A DNA stretch of 64,000 nt from contig NW_027476196.1 in NCBI RefSeq assembly GCF_051020955.1, positions 372,001 through 436,000 of the forward strand. Reading direction: 5' to 3'. Positions 63,245 to 64,000 of the stretch are shown here, in pieces. Every line of letters begins with the position of its first letter. The first letter of the stretch is position 1. The DNA is from Megalopta genalis. Taxonomy: Eukaryota > Arthropoda > Insecta > Hymenoptera > Halictidae. The position numbers and the translations under genes were made by a program. The notes below the pieces were generated by a model. It had not been told where the DNA came from. It saw only the letters and a list, made by a program, of their open reading frames with translations, and ran no database searches.

Positions 63245-64000
63245 AATCTAACTCGTTTATTTCGTATGCTGTTGAAGCTAAATCATATATATCACAAGTA
63301 TATGAAGCTAATCCATTTGTTTCGCATGGATTCGGAGATAAGCCTTCTACTTCGCATTGATTTGAAGCTAAATCATGTGTTTCGCATGGATTTGCTTCTA
63401 ACTCGTTTGTTTCGCATGCTGTTGAAGATAAATCAAGTGTATCACAAGTATTTGAAGCCAAACCATTTGCTTCGCATGGATTCGAAGATCAGCCTTCTAC
63501 TTCGCATTGATTAGATGATAAATCATATGTGTCGCATGGATTTGATGCTAACTCGTTTGTTTCGCATGCAGTTGAAGCTGAATCATGTATATCAGAAGTA
63601 TTTGAATCTAAACTATTCGTTTCGCATGGATTCGAGGATAAGCCTTCCGCTCCGCATTGATTTGAAACTAAATCATGTGTTTCGCATGGATTTGAATCGA
63701 ACTCGTTTGTTTCGCATGCTGTAGAAGCTAAATCAAGCGCATCAGAAGTATTCGATACCAAACCATTTGCTTCGCATGGATTCGAAGATAAGCCTCCTAC
63801 TTCGCATTGATTTGAAGCTAAATCATGTGTTTCACATGGATTTGAAGTTAGCTCGTTTGTTTCGCATGCTGTTGAAGTTGAATCATGTATATCAAAAGTA
63901 TTTGAATCTAAACTATTCGTTTCGCATGGATTCGAAGATAAGCCTTCTACTTCACATTGATTTTAATCTAAATCATGTGTTTCGCATGGATTTGAAGCTA
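63245..64000. repeat. Right-edge 150-mers copied from the 55-56 kb type
   Basis: Matches 55365 to about 55842 at a lag of 7880 bp, then 55941-56020 at a lag of 7730 bp. The difference of exactly 150 bp means one 150-mer is missing here relative to the 55.8 kb copy. The array runs off the right edge inside an A/B unit. No gene is seen. Confidence 0.86.

Larger units (their letters stand above)
1..64000. repeat. Continuous 30-bp minisatellite array with 150-bp higher-order period
   Basis: Every line of the window is built from the same 30-bp unit, recognised by the start TTTGAAGCTAA (variants GTTGAAG, TTCGAAG) and the end TTTCGCATGGA (variants TCGCATGCA, ATCACAAGTA, TCGCATTGA). That is roughly 2100 units. 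Five unit classes follow one another in a fixed order, giving a 150-bp period. Single-base indels give occasional 29-bp units; larger deviations are rare. No unique sequence interrupts the array, and both window ends lie inside units, so the array continues outward. I see no gene, RNA gene or mobile element. This architecture fits eukaryotic satellite DNA; chromosomal location and species cannot be inferred. Confidence 0.98.

Noticed and set aside
1..64000. CRISPR array (30-bp repeats)
   Set aside because: The units are contiguous with no unique spacers. All 30 bp diverge together, and there are no cas genes or leader.
1..64000. CENP-B box or telomeric repeat
   Set aside because: TTCG followed by A/T-rich bases recurs in every unit, but the CGGG half of a CENP-B box is absent. 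No TTAGGG-like or other telomeric tract is seen.
1..64000. Transposon or retroelement insertion
   Set aside because: No stretch lacks the 30-bp unit, and no terminal inverted repeats, LTRs, poly-A tails or transposase-like ORFs are visible.

Overview
The whole 64 kb window is one uninterrupted minisatellite/satellite array. No unique sequence, conventional gene, rRNA, tRNA, transposon or CRISPR could be recognised anywhere in it. Sequence at both ends is already repeat, so the true array is longer than the window. Hundreds of tandem units, no prokaryotic gene density and kilobase-scale higher-order repeats (HORs) point to heterochromatic, centromeric, subtelomeric or other satellite DNA of a eukaryote. 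The species cannot be told from the sequence.

Organisation is hierarchical. The base unit is 30 bp: it begins TTTGAAGCTAA and ends TTTCGCATGGA, about 37% G+C in the model unit. Five diverged versions (E, A, B, C, D) alternate in fixed order to make a 150-bp repeat; 49754-49903 is a clean example. The 150-mers are grouped into longer HORs that differ from zone to zone: 3135 bp x2 (235-6504); a mosaic with dispersed 200-700 bp duplications (6505-15850); 450/300/570 bp repeats (15851-21391); a 3806-bp HOR in almost four copies, each with a 570-bp sub-array (21392-36412); a 1707-bp HOR x2.6 (37143-41578); ordinary 150-mers (41579-45419); a 1740-bp HOR x2 (45420-48899); and a final mosaic (about 48900-64000) with blocks repeated at lags of 1497, 2098, 2787, 3297, 7880 and 8480 bp.

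Because 30 is a multiple of three and the unit happens to lack stops in one plus-strand frame and one minus-strand frame, long ORFs appear on both strands. The longest is 1406 codons at 45360-49580. They encode a Leu/Lys/Arg/His decapeptide repeat (plus, KLNHVFRMDL-like) or a one-cysteine-per-ten-residues acidic repeat (minus, SNPCETHDLA-like). Single-base deletions, in-frame stops and frame-shifting HOR lengths recur throughout and have been amplified together with the repeats. I therefore regard the ORFs as by-products of periodicity, not genes. Proof of transcription or of purifying selection would overturn this.

The interest of the window lies in its evolution. It is a nested record of local amplification (30 to 150 to 300-570 to 1500-3800 bp), unequal exchange in whole 150-bp steps, and patchwork long-range copying, with near-identical recent copies beside strongly diverged old ones. 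Boundaries were read by eye and may be off by a few bases to a few tens of bases. Identity statements are estimates from visible mismatches, not computed alignments.
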